50,778 nt of DNA, taken from NCBI GenBank assembly GCA_964459165.1, contig CAYWKM010000001.1, positions 1 through 50,778 of the forward strand. The letters are read 5' to 3'. The notes under the pieces are model-generated. The model did not search any database. It was not told the origin of the DNA and worked only from the letters and a program-made list of their open reading frames with translations. This DNA is from RGIG4074 sp964459165 (GTDB lineage Bacteria > Bacillota > Clostridia > Christensenellales > Borkfalkiaceae). Position 1 is the first letter of the stretch; each line of letters opens with the position of its first letter. A program made the position numbers and the translations under genes. Shown in pieces: positions 24,960-33,167 of this stretch.

Positions 24960-25538
24960 TTATTCCCCCTTGAAATATCGCAAAGCCAGATTTCCGGCTT
25001 CGCCGACCGTTTTCGGTCTTCGTTTTTCGGCGGGCACGCTCACGCCGCCGCCCCTCATTAAGGGGATTTTCTTCCCCGCGACGGAATCGAGATACTCTCT
25101 TATGACGCTCTCCTTCAACTCGTCGCTCAAAGAAACTTTGTCCGAAGCTTCCTCTTTTTTTCGCTCCGCTCCTCTCGGTTCTTCTCTTTCGGGGGAAGCC
25201 TCCTCCCTCGCGGTTTCGTCGGCGTTTGTCGCCTCCGCCGAAACGTCCTTCTCCGTTCCGCCGTCCCTTCCGGAGGAGGACTTCGTCGCCGTTTCGGACT
25301 CTTCTCCCTTATCCGTAAAAGAAATCCCCTTGCTTTCGCAGAGCTCCTTCAACCTTTTGAGCTGTTGACTCCTCTTCGTAAATTCCGCCTCCAGCTCGAC
25401 ATATGAACGATAAAGGGCATCGGGGCTTTTGAATTTTCCGAACGCCGCCGTGCCCGTTTCCTTCCTTTCGCCCTCCGGCGAACGCACCGCGTTCTCCTCC
25501 TTACAATCGTTCTCCCGAATGTTATCCTGTCCTTCCAT
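24960..25538 (-). CDS. Phage capsid scaffold-like protein
   Basis: A 192-residue, highly charged protein between portal and capsid genes. The segment KFKSPDALYRSYVELEAEFTKRSQQLKRL (about residues 35-63) is the pattern seen at the N-terminus of many Clostridia phage scaffold proteins. A disordered Glu/Ser/Lys-rich middle follows, and a basic C-terminus with VSVPAEKRRPKTVGEAGNLALRYF, as expected for the coat-binding end of a scaffold. Four bases lie between it and the portal gene start codon side, and AAAGGAGC precedes its ATG. Confidence 0.65.
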   Translation of the reverse strand: MEGQDNIRENDCKEENAVRSPEGERKETGTAAFGKFKSPDALYRSYVELEAEFTKRSQQLKRLKELCESKGISFTDKGEESETATKSSSGRDGGTEKDVSAEATNADETAREEASPEREEPRGAERKKEEASDKVSLSDELKESVIREYLDSVAGKKIPLMRGGGVSVPAEKRRPKTVGEAGNLALRYFKGE

Positions 25539-25541
25539 TTT

Positions 25542-27368
25542 TTATTGCTCCTTTTTTTCTTTATGTTCGCGAAGGTGCTTTAAAAATCTCTCCTTCGCCT
25601 CTCCGCTCTCGTATTTCTTAAATTCGTCCGAGAGCAAGAACCTCGTGTGTTCTCTGATATGAATTTCATGATCGTCGTATTCGTCCGCTTCCACATCCTT
25701 TTTAAGGAGGGAAACGTTTTCGTCATGCGCCTTGTCCTCATGCAAAGCAGATAAATCTTTGCTCCATTCAAAGGAGGAAAATCCCAACGCGTTCAATACT
25801 CTGTTCTTATTTCCGTCCGGAATTTTTCCGTCCTCGCCGGTTAAGAGTCCCAGCTCGATCAACTGCATCATTTCCGTCCTCACGTTCGCGGGCGAAGTCT
25901 TATCGTCCGTCTCCAAGACGACGTCGTCGGCGCAGATATCGCTGGCGGAAAAATAAAACAACTTCGCCTTTTTTCCGTTCCCCGTCATGCGCACGATCCT
26001 GCGCGAACCGGCAAACTGCCTGTAAAGCCTCAAAATATGACTGCCGATGCTCTTTAACGCGTTGTCGATATTCCCTTCCGTCGAAGACAGGCGCTCGTTG
26101 TACTGTTCCAACAGAATTTTCAATCCCGTCGCGCTCGTCACGTTGGTGGGATTCGTCGAATTTCTCGATATTTCGCTCGTCTCTCCGATCAGAAGAAACT
26201 CCTCTTCCAGCCGTTTTTCCTCCTCGGCGAGCTCCGGGGGAACGCTCCCCGCGCTCATTACCTGAGGAGGAACGCTCCCCTGTCGGTATACGAGAATCTT
26301 TCCGGGAGGAAGTCCCTCTTGTTCGAGCTCGTCCATATCCACCGAACCGTCCTCCACCGTCACGACTCCCATGGAAAGCCTGTTCAGAAATTCATGCTTT
26401 CTGTTCCGCACGGCGTTATACGCCCTCTGCAAGGGAATGAGCCTCTCCACGATGCTCGCCCCGTAAAACGCGCCCGGCATATCGACGCATTTCTGCATGA
26501 CGAAGGGAAAATCCCTTCCGCCGAACTTGGCGTTTCGATAAGGAAGGACGCCGGTATAGAGCAGCTTCCCGCCTGCGGCGATCTCCACTTTCCCTTCGGG
26601 AAACTCCTTCGTCGGTCTCGTATACCGTTCGACGACGACCTCGTAATCGTGCAGCGTCGTACTGTTTCCGCCCGACGCCGTCTGCTCGAGCTCGGACGAA
26701 GCGGAATAGGGCGCGAGCGAAAACTCCGCGATGTCCCTGCCCGCCACCCATACGCCGTACATCTCGTGAATTTTTCCGCACGGCATGGCCTTCGCGTGAA
26801 TGAGCGAATGAACGCTTTCGAGACTTTCCGCCGCCAAATTATCGGGATAGACCTCGTAGGGGGAAAGCGGAATAATCTCCACGTTTCCTTCGTAAATCTT
26901 CCCTTCCTCCGACGATCCGATCTCCATTCCGAGATCGCCGTTCCATATAACCTTGTAAAACGCCGTGCCGCACACCTCCGACCACATCGTTGCGCGGGTG
27001 ACGGCTTCGTCCAGCTTGCAGTCTTCCTTAACCGTGTCGATGATCCCTTTGGCGAGAGAGGCGGCGTATAAATCCCCCTCCTCGTCGGAAGCGGGACGCG
27101 CATAAATTTGCGGCCTCATCTTGATGAGCTTCGCGATTCTCGTATCGACGACGGGAGCGATGTGATTGAAAACTCTTCGACTCTGCCAGTAAAACTGCTT
27201 GTCCTCCGTATAAATATCTCCGTCCGGACCGATATCGCAGTATTGCATGCCGTTTATAAAATTCATATTCAATTGCCAACCGCGTTCAATCGAAAGTCTC
27301 TGCAGCTTTCTGTTCTCGTAATCCTCTAAAATATCTTGCGCAAGTCCTTTCTCTTCCTTCTCATCCAT
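25542..27368 (-). CDS. Phage portal protein (P22-like)
   Basis: A 608-residue portal, the dodecameric DNA gateway of the capsid. The start region with ERGWQLNMNFINGMQYCDI, then WQSRRVFNHIAPVVDTRIAKLIKMRPQIYARP near residue 65-95, is characteristic of P22-type portals. The C-terminal half has AYNAVRNRKHEFLNRLSMG and SRNSTNPTNVTSATGLKILLEQYNERLSSTEGNID, the conserved stem and clip helices. Its start overlaps the preceding 87-residue gene by eight bases and has an AAGGAGG site. Confidence 0.8.
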   Translation of the reverse strand: MDEKEEKGLAQDILEDYENRKLQRLSIERGWQLNMNFINGMQYCDIGPDGDIYTEDKQFYWQSRRVFNHIAPVVDTRIAKLIKMRPQIYARPASDEEGDLYAASLAKGIIDTVKEDCKLDEAVTRATMWSEVCGTAFYKVIWNGDLGMEIGSSEEGKIYEGNVEIIPLSPYEVYPDNLAAESLESVHSLIHAKAMPCGKIHEMYGVWVAGRDIAEFSLAPYSASSELEQTASGGNSTTLHDYEVVVERYTRPTKEFPEGKVEIAAGGKLLYTGVLPYRNAKFGGRDFPFVMQKCVDMPGAFYGASIVERLIPLQRAYNAVRNRKHEFLNRLSMGVVTVEDGSVDMDELEQEGLPPGKILVYRQGSVPPQVMSAGSVPPELAEEEKRLEEEFLLIGETSEISRNSTNPTNVTSATGLKILLEQYNERLSSTEGNIDNALKSIGSHILRLYRQFAGSRRIVRMTGNGKKAKLFYFSASDICADDVVLETDDKTSPANVRTEMMQLIELGLLTGEDGKIPDGNKNRVLNALGFSSFEWSKDLSALHEDKAHDENVSLLKKDVEADEYDDHEIHIREHTRFLLSDEFKKYESGEAKERFLKHLREHKEKKEQ

Positions 27369-27624
27369 TGTTTTCCGCCTCCTTCAAAAGATTCTCCAAC
27401 ATCTCTCTTTCTCTTTCCAATTCCTCCTCGCTCTTGCCCGATAGATCCTCGTTCTCCAAAAGGAACATGATCGCTTTCATATCGGGGGGAATCTCTTTCT
27501 TCGTCCTTCGCTTTTTTACGACGTGAAATTCTCCGTCCTCCACGGCAAAATCCTCCGTCACCTCCGAAACGCTGTATCCCGAAGCGAGTTTTTTAATAGC
27601 CTTGGTTATCTTTGGATCTGTCAT
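27361..27624 (-). CDS. Small-terminase-like fragment lacking a DNA-binding domain
   Basis: An 87-residue protein between the large terminase and portal genes; it overlaps both, by 32 and 8 bases. Its text, IKKLASGYSVSEVTEDFAVEDGEF then KKRRTKKEIPPDMKAIMFLLEN, matches by eye the C-terminal part of small terminase subunits of Bacillota phages, where a GY-x-V/E-rich strand is followed by VPPDxxAxxFxLKN. The N-terminal helix-turn-helix that recognises phage DNA is missing, and the gene is downstream of the large subunit, unlike the common order. It might instead be an unrelated small packaging protein. The C-terminal 25 residues are an acidic helix. Confidence 0.5.
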   Translation of the reverse strand: MTDPKITKAIKKLASGYSVSEVTEDFAVEDGEFHVVKKRRTKKEIPPDMKAIMFLLENEDLSGKSEEELEREREMLENLLKEAENNG

Positions 27625-29038
27625 TTTTCAGTTTCCTCATCCTCCTTTCCTTGTCCCTCTGCACCTCCGTCTTTTCCACGATCTGTTTGGGAGGCTGAGG
27701 TCTCGACATGATATAGTATCTCAGCTCGTCCATGGAATGGTCGTCCCTCTTCACGGGCGTATCGTTGCTCCCCCAGAAATATCCCTTCATCTCGCGGATC
27801 ATGTTCACGCAACAGCTGAAAATATATAAATTGGGGAAAGAATTGTTTCTGTTTAAATAGCTCTTTACCCTCGAAATCCCCGAGAAAACGTCCTTGTCGA
27901 CGTGGGTATTGACGAGAATCCCCCTTTCATAAAAGAGCTCCGATACGCTCTTGGCGTACGCCAACGTCTTTTGATTCGCCGCGCTGTCGATGAGCGCTTC
28001 TATCCTCCCCTTCGCGTCCGTATGCCATCCGATTTTCTTGCAGATCTCTTTGATCTTCGCCGAGTGATAATCGACGTCCTTTCCCGATTCGTAATGCTCG
28101 TAAACCACGTATACGTTTCCGTCGTAATCTACGGCGTACCAATGCGCGGAAAGGGGGTTGTTCAGTCCGGGATCGATCGAAATGTTGTCCTGCCATTCAA
28201 ACGGTACGGAAAAAGGCTCTATCACGTGTACGCTCTCGTCAAAGGAGGGATAGACCAATCCCGCGTTAGAGGCGAATCGCCCGTATCTCCTGCTTTGCAG
28301 CTCGCTTTCGTCCATACTGCTTTCAAGCAGCTGAATTTCCTTTTTGTCGAGATAGGGATTATCCGACCATTCCATAAATTCATACCAGACCTCGGGATTG
28401 TTCTTTCGGTTCATGTAGATTTCGTCGTACACGTACGTAAGTCCCTTCAAAGGAGTCATCGTCGCAAACAGATCCCCCTTGCGATCGATCACCCTCATGC
28501 GACATTCCTCATAAACGTCCTTAGGAGGCTCCTCGTCGAACCAAACGTAGTCGAGCGAGCTTCCCTGAAATTTTTCTCTCCCCTGATCGCAGCTTTTAAA
28601 ACCGATCACCGAAATTCCCCCGAACACGTTTTTCACGCGGATAAAATCGATGATCCCGTTTTCCGGACTTCCCTTTCTCCCGCTTATCATCACGATCTCG
28701 TCTATCCAATCCTTCCTGAGATAATAAAGAATCTTTTTTTGCGCGACGTCTCTCTGTACCTGTTGCGATAAGGACACTACCCATCCCTCCGTATTTCTTC
28801 TGTTTTTTCGGTAAGGATGAATTCCCCTCGCAAAATAAACGCATTCGACCGCGCCGCACTCCGTCTTGCCCGAACGATTTCCCCCGAAGACGAAACGAAT
28901 CCTCTTTTTGCTTTTATGGAAGGCGATCTGCTTCCTGTGCCTCTTCTTTCCGGTATTGTATTGAGCGAGCTTGTCCGATTTTTTTCTCCTCTCTATCTCC
29001 TTTTCAATCTCGGCCAATCTTTCTTTGATATTATTCAT
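27593..29038 (-). CDS. Terminase large subunit
   Basis: A 481-residue packaging motor with all catalytic elements. The ATPase part has Walker A GGNRSGKT (residues 52-59) and Walker B LDYVWFDEE (about 162-170), with FATMTPLKG as the coupling motif near 190. The RNase H-like nuclease has ISIDPGLNN (D289), ALIDSAAN (D351) and DDHSMDELRYYI near 437. No residue loss is visible, so it should cut and package DNA. The ATG at 29038 lacks a near ribosome site; an AGGAGG about 24 bases upstream is followed by an eight- to ten-codon frame beginning GTG that overlaps the terminase start. Confidence 0.85.
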   Translation of the reverse strand: MNNIKERLAEIEKEIERRKKSDKLAQYNTGKKRHRKQIAFHKSKKRIRFVFGGNRSGKTECGAVECVYFARGIHPYRKNRRNTEGWVVSLSQQVQRDVAQKKILYYLRKDWIDEIVMISGRKGSPENGIIDFIRVKNVFGGISVIGFKSCDQGREKFQGSSLDYVWFDEEPPKDVYEECRMRVIDRKGDLFATMTPLKGLTYVYDEIYMNRKNNPEVWYEFMEWSDNPYLDKKEIQLLESSMDESELQSRRYGRFASNAGLVYPSFDESVHVIEPFSVPFEWQDNISIDPGLNNPLSAHWYAVDYDGNVYVVYEHYESGKDVDYHSAKIKEICKKIGWHTDAKGRIEALIDSAANQKTLAYAKSVSELFYERGILVNTHVDKDVFSGISRVKSYLNRNNSFPNLYIFSCCVNMIREMKGYFWGSNDTPVKRDDHSMDELRYYIMSRPQPPKQIVEKTEVQRDKERRMRKLKNDRSKDNQGY

Positions 29039-29055
29039 ATTTCGTCAATAATACT

Positions 29056-29085
29056 TTCACAACCTCCTTTTTTGAAATCTATAAT
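29056..29085 (+). promoter_or_regulatory. Promoter placed directly before the 29092 gene
   Basis: TTCACA (29056-29061) and TATAAT (29080-29085) with an 18-base spacer. The -10 box ends six bases before the ATG and no ribosome site exists, so transcription would begin at or next to the start codon. Confidence 0.55.
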
Positions 29086-29091
29086 AAAGCC

Positions 29092-29835
29092 ATGAAAATA
29101 AAACGTTTCCTTCTTCCGTTGACAGCTCTGCTCGTCATGATTTTTCTGTTCCCTTCAAAAGCTAAAAATGCGAACGCGGAAACCGGCGTCTATGCGTGCA
29201 TCGTCAACGGCGACACCTATTTATACGAGACGCAGAGCGAAGAAAACGGCATATTTATTCTGCCGCAATCCTATTATGTGAAGGTTCTGAGCAAAGGAAG
29301 CTCCTTCTGTTACGTGCAATATCTTGAAAACGTCGCCGAATTTAAAAGCGTCTTCGGCTACTGCAAGACGGACGAGCTCCTCTTTGTCGATTATACGCCC
29401 CTGCGCCCCTATCTTTACCTCACGTTCGACGTCAAATATTACATCGACGGCTCTTCGGATCTGTTTTCGACGGAAAACATTCTCTCCTCCTTCTCCTATC
29501 AGTGCGTTTATTACGGCGATTATATCGTCGGATCCGCCCGATATTCCTATGTATTGGTCAACGGAGCCTACGGCTACATTCCTCAGGCGCAACCCGTTTC
29601 CTATGAAATGAATACGGATTATCTCTCCTACATCGTGTCGTTAGACCCGCCCGAAGAGGACGAGGACCTCTCGGAAGACGCGAAAAATACGGAAGATTTG
29701 ACCGACGGGCAAGAAGAAAGCGACAATCGGGGAATTATCGTCGTCTGCGTCGCCGGACTCGTCGTCATAGCCGCGACTGCTCTGGTCGTCATTTTGAAAT
29801 CCGGCAGGAAGAAACAATATTATTACGACGACTGA
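29092..29835 (+). CDS. Secreted, membrane-anchored protein with SH3-like units
   Basis: A 247-residue protein with a signal peptide (KRFLLPLTALLVMIFLFP, cleavage near residue 28), two extracellular units that look SH3-like (residues about 35-100 and 105-175, each ending in a FGYCKTDE or YGYIPQAQP pattern typical of bacterial SH3 domains), an acidic linker, one membrane helix (about 212-235) and a short basic then acidic tail GRKKQYYYDD. It faces outward as a type I membrane protein. It lies on the opposite strand inside the phage cassette and its 3' end overlaps that of the cassette regulator by 47 bases. The larger neighbour at 30622 has the same layout. Confidence 0.65.
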   Translation: MKIKRFLLPLTALLVMIFLFPSKAKNANAETGVYACIVNGDTYLYETQSEENGIFILPQSYYVKVLSKGSSFCYVQYLENVAEFKSVFGYCKTDELLFVDYTPLRPYLYLTFDVKYYIDGSSDLFSTENILSSFSYQCVYYGDYIVGSARYSYVLVNGAYGYIPQAQPVSYEMNTDYLSYIVSLDPPEEDEDLSEDAKNTEDLTDGQEESDNRGIIVVCVAGLVVIAATALVVILKSGRKKQYYYDD

Positions 29836-30352
29836 CGAACGCATCCTCCTTCGGGATAAACCGAAAGCTGCAGCCCTTTCCTCGAAGAAAGCATTCGTCC
29901 TTTCCCTCCGTCACGTTGCAATAGACGCGCATGACGATATCGCTCGAAGAAAACTCCGTCAGAAAGACCTTCTCGTCGTAACCCGCCGCATGAAGCCGCA
30001 CGGAAATTTTTTTGGTGACGCTCCGTATTTTCCGAAAAAAGCTGCTGTATGAAAAGGGAAATTCGTAATTTTCATATTTTCCGTAAAGCAGCCGCTTCCT
30101 TCGGAAATATTTATATTCGATCAGACATTTTTCGTCCTCCGAAAGCCCCGCGAGAATCCCTTCCATCGTCTGTCGAAGCTTTTCAAGCGCGCCGACGAGA
30201 AACGTATCGTCGATGATTTCGTCAATATATTGCAGCGTTCGGGAATCGGCGGACGAGCTTTTGATCATCGCGTCCGCAAGACGGTAATACATCTTCTTCA
30301 AATATCCGATTTTCGGATACAGGTATAAAACCGTCTTCTCGTATTCAAACAT
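29789..30352 (-). CDS. Phage late-gene regulator, ArpU/RinA-like
   Basis: A 187-residue protein at the head of the cassette. The core LSEDEKCLIEYKYFRRKR then YSSFFRKIRSVTKKISVRLHAAGYDE (about residues 70-125) is the sigma-region-4-like fold of ArpU/RinA-type activators that sit before terminase genes. A C-terminal extension with several Cys (KDECFLRGKGCSFRF) follows. The ATG at 30352 is preceded by AAAGGAGGTG; the frame is open upstream but that part would lie across the promoter. Likely job: switch on the packaging genes. It is preceded by a TATAAT box and a LexA box, so it should be SOS-controlled. Confidence 0.5.
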   Translation of the reverse strand: MFEYEKTVLYLYPKIGYLKKMYYRLADAMIKSSSADSRTLQYIDEIIDDTFLVGALEKLRQTMEGILAGLSEDEKCLIEYKYFRRKRLLYGKYENYEFPFSYSSFFRKIRSVTKKISVRLHAAGYDEKVFLTEFSSSDIVMRVYCNVTEGKDECFLRGKGCSFRFIPKEDAFVSRRNNIVSSCRISK

Positions 30353-30382
30353 CTCCACACCTCCTTTATTCGAGATAAAATC

Positions 30383-30396
30383 CGAACATTTGTTCG
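30383..30396 (-). promoter_or_regulatory. LexA (SOS) box before the cassette regulator
   Basis: Read on the minus strand the site is CGAACAAATGTTCG, a perfect match to the Gram-positive LexA consensus CGAACRNRYGTTCG. It starts 13 bases after the -10 box and lies 30 bases before the start codon, where bound LexA would block transcription. Its presence implies release upon DNA damage. Confidence 0.8.
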
Positions 30397-30409
30397 TGCT
30401 TACAAATAT

Positions 30410-30415
30410 ATTATA
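30410..30415 (-). promoter_or_regulatory. -10 box of the cassette regulator promoter
   Basis: Minus-strand TATAAT. The best -35 candidate at normal spacing (TGCAAA, 16 bases) is weak; a full TTGACA lies 30 bases upstream, too far for simple recognition. A weak -35 would fit a promoter that needs release from repression or help by an activator. Confidence 0.55.
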
Positions 30416-30594
30416 GCTTGATATTTGGAAATTTGCACGGGTATTTGTCAAAAATTTTGATTTGTTTTTTATTTTTTTTGATTTTAAGGGAAAATCGGAG
30501 AAGTCTTACGAGCTTTCGCGAAAAATCGTTCACGGATTCAACGCCGCGCTCCTTAGAGCGTTTGAAACATCCGCTGAAAGCGAAATAAAAAATC

Positions 30595-30623
30595 TTGTAA
30601 TTTATTCAGGAGTATGTTATAAT
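30595..30623 (+). promoter_or_regulatory. Promoter overlapping the start of the 30622 gene
   Basis: TTGTAA (30595-30600) and TATAAT (30618-30623) with a 17-base spacer. Transcription would begin near 30630, right at the second possible ATG (30631). An AGGAG at 30608-30612 would then lie outside the mRNA; if another promoter is used, that site would serve the ATG at 30622. Confidence 0.5.
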
Positions 30624-33159
30624 GTTTTATATGAAAAGAATAAAATCGATTACGCCAATCTTTTTATCGATCCTCGCCGTAGCCGCAGGGTTTTTCGCCT
30701 TGCGCTTTTCCGACGAAGGACAGACGGGATCCGCCGCGTCTTATACGGAAGTGACCGCCTCCTCTTCCTTTTTGTCGATTCCCGACGGGTACGAGCAATA
30801 CCTCGATCTTCAAAATCCGACCTCCGTCGCTCACAGCGAGGCTTACTTTGCTATATCGGACGCCAATATCGTCTATCTCTACGATCAGGAAAAAGGCGTA
30901 TATACCGCCTACGAACACACGTATAATACCGATTCGCGCATGAACGAGATCTCGCAGATCAGCTTCGCCTCCGACGGAAATCTTTATTTCACCGATTCGT
31001 CCTCCTATCTTTTCCGTCTCGATTGCTCTACGCTCCTATCGACGCGCACCGCTATTTCCTGCAACGTCTTTGCCGTCGACGGAGACGTCGTCTACTATTC
31101 CACGATTGCAAGAGGAAAAACCTATATTTCCTCCGTTCCGATTTCCTCGCCCGACCCCGAACAGGCGAAAAGCTGCGCCTCCTATCCGGGATCGACGTTA
31201 CCGGCGATCGTCGTCGACGACGGAACGCTTCTCTATGTGAATATGTTCTATCTTACGAACGTTCTTCTCGACGAAACGATCGCTCTTTCCATCGACGAAA
31301 CCGTCGTTTCCGCGGCGTCCGACGACGGCGTTCTCTATCTCTGCGGAGCCGAAGGCTCCTTCGTCGTATACGATTACTATAACTCGAAGGTTCTTCGGCA
31401 ATACGAAGGCGAATATTATTACGCGGAAAATTACGAAGACTACGTCTACGTCGTCGACAGCCGTTCCGTCTCCCGTTTCGATAAGCGGACCAATGAATTT
31501 ACCTCCTATCGGATATGCTCTTCCTCTTCGGCGGAGAACAGACTTTCCAACGCAGTCGACGCCGTTGTATGCGGCAATGCGCTCTATATCGCCGACGCCG
31601 ACAATAGCCGCGTTCTCCTATACGACACAGAAAAAAATTCTTATCAAACAATCGCAACGGCCGCCACTCCTTTGGAGCTCTCGGCGGATGACTCCACCGT
31701 CCTCGTCAACAGCGGAAACGAGTGCGCCGTCTACAACTTAAAGGGAGAGCTTCTGTTCAGCTATTCCGATCTCTCGGGCGGAGAGCTCTTTCTCTCCTCC
31801 GTCAACGTGTACGGAACGTACTACGTCGTCACCTCCAACAATTATTTTTGCAAAATTTACCGGGACGAAAACGGGGAATATAAGGCGGAAAAAGCGTCGA
31901 AAACCCTACGATCCGTCGCGCAGGAAGTTTCTTCCGATCTTTACGGGAATATTTACGTTTATTTTTCAGACAATACCGTTTACCGCTTCACCGAGAATAA
32001 CTTTACGCGAACAAACGAAGCCGGCGCCTATTGTTATCTGTTTCCTTCGAACGTCTCTCACTTTTGCGCGGATTACGCAGGCAACGTATACGGCATGAGC
32101 GGAAACAATCTTTTTTCCAGCTCCGGAGATTATACCGCGTTGAATTGTTCGGACAGCGTATACGCCTCCGAAAGCGCGCCGATTAAGACCGTCGTCGGCT
32201 TTTCCTCCAACCGCGTTTATATTCTCTATCGCAATTACGTTCTCTATACCGATATTCTTTCTATTCCCGCTCTCAACAATATTCCCTCGCAGAATGTTTC
32301 TTCCGGAATTTTCGGCAGCGCCGATACGACGCTCCAAGTATTGAACGTAAAAGCCGGATCCATTCTCATCGCCTTCGATTTGGATTCCTTAAAGGGCTCG
32401 ACCGTATTTCCCTATCTGAATTACGATCGGACGACGGAGGACAAGCAGTGCGTCAAGCTCGGAGAAACGGACAATTATTACGTCGTGTCCGTATTCGATA
32501 ACGACACGAAAAAATATACGGCGAGCATCGTTTTGAAATCCTCTTGCGAATCCGTCGATTCCTCCTATCTTTTCACCGAGGCGACGGGATTTGAAAACGG
32601 ACAAGGCTATGCCTCGAACGACGTCGCATTATTCCGTTACCCCTTCTTATCCGAATCGCTCTCAATCGTTACGATAGAGAAGGGAAGCGCCGTCAATGTC
32701 TTTGGAACGGTTACCCTTAACGAGGGGGCTGATTATCGCTATTATTACGTCGGCGTGGAGACGAAAGACGCAAGCTATATGGGCTACGTTCCCGTTTCGT
32801 ATATTTTGCCCATACAGATCTCCTCCGCCGATAAAACCATTCTTTCTTACGGCTATATTTCGACAACCGATCCGACCTTCCTTATGACGGCGGAAGACGG
32901 AAGCACGATAGAAGTATCGACTTCCGAAAAATTCAGCATATACGACGACCCCTATTCCTCCCCGACGGTGACGATCGGATATACCGACGAAAACGGAAAA
33001 GTGTACTATACGACCGTTTCGTCCTCCCTTTTAACGGCGACCGATACCGGGCAGCTGAGGACCTTTATCATCATCGTCATTATCGTCGTCGCGCTGATTA
33101 TTTTAACGGATTACTTCATTCTCCGCAAACGCCGAAACGAAGACGACGATTACGATTAA
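30622..33159 (+). CDS. Large surface protein: beta-propeller-like and SH3-like domains, C-terminal anchor
   Basis: An 845-residue type I membrane protein. A signal peptide lies in the first 35 residues (ITPIFLSILAVAAGFFAL). Residues about 50-600 consist of repeated short beta units with a YLYD/LYFTDS style (for example NIVYLYDQEKGVYTAYE, ALYIADADNSRVLLYDTEK), consistent with one or two NHL-like propellers. Residues about 665-740 look SH3-like (FRYPFLSESLSIVTIEKGSAVNVFG and MGYVPVSYILPI), followed by a membrane helix (FIIIVIIVVALIILTDYFIL) and the tail RKRRNEDDDYD. Ligand unknown. Same layout and tail style as the 29092 gene, so the two may act together. ATG at 30622 fits an AGGAG site; 30631 fits a leaderless start. 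Confidence 0.65.
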   Translation: MFYMKRIKSITPIFLSILAVAAGFFALRFSDEGQTGSAASYTEVTASSSFLSIPDGYEQYLDLQNPTSVAHSEAYFAISDANIVYLYDQEKGVYTAYEHTYNTDSRMNEISQISFASDGNLYFTDSSSYLFRLDCSTLLSTRTAISCNVFAVDGDVVYYSTIARGKTYISSVPISSPDPEQAKSCASYPGSTLPAIVVDDGTLLYVNMFYLTNVLLDETIALSIDETVVSAASDDGVLYLCGAEGSFVVYDYYNSKVLRQYEGEYYYAENYEDYVYVVDSRSVSRFDKRTNEFTSYRICSSSSAENRLSNAVDAVVCGNALYIADADNSRVLLYDTEKNSYQTIATAATPLELSADDSTVLVNSGNECAVYNLKGELLFSYSDLSGGELFLSSVNVYGTYYVVTSNNYFCKIYRDENGEYKAEKASKTLRSVAQEVSSDLYGNIYVYFSDNTVYRFTENNFTRTNEAGAYCYLFPSNVSHFCADYAGNVYGMSGNNLFSSSGDYTALNCSDSVYASESAPIKTVVGFSSNRVYILYRNYVLYTDILSIPALNNIPSQNVSSGIFGSADTTLQVLNVKAGSILIAFDLDSLKGSTVFPYLNYDRTTEDKQCVKLGETDNYYVVSVFDNDTKKYTASIVLKSSCESVDSSYLFTEATGFENGQGYASNDVALFRYPFLSESLSIVTIEKGSAVNVFGTVTLNEGADYRYYYVGVETKDASYMGYVPVSYILPIQISSADKTILSYGYISTTDPTFLMTAEDGSTIEVSTSEKFSIYDDPYSSPTVTIGYTDENGKVYYTTVSSSLLTATDTGQLRTFIIIVIIVVALIILTDYFILRKRRNEDDDYD

Positions 33160-33167
33160 AAGCAGCA

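Larger units (their letters stand above)
21172..30415 (-). mobile_element. Phage-derived capsid and DNA-packaging cassette
   Basis: A run of minus-strand genes in the order late regulator, large terminase, small-terminase-like fragment, portal, scaffold, capsid, connector, propeller-type head-completion protein and a small coiled-coil protein. The order portal-scaffold-coat-connector matches P22-like short-tailed phages. No integrase, replication, tape-measure, holin or endolysin gene is present, and no att repeats were seen. One unrelated plus-strand surface-protein gene (29092-29835) lies inside. Frames are open and overlaps precise, so the module seems maintained. Housekeeping genes lie on both sides. 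It could be a prophage remnant or a domesticated, gene-transfer-agent-like unit. Confidence 0.7.

Noticed and set aside
29789..30451. Longer regulator start at 30451
   Set aside because: The extra 33 codons would span the LexA box and -10 box; the ATG at 30352 has an excellent AAAGGAGGTG site.
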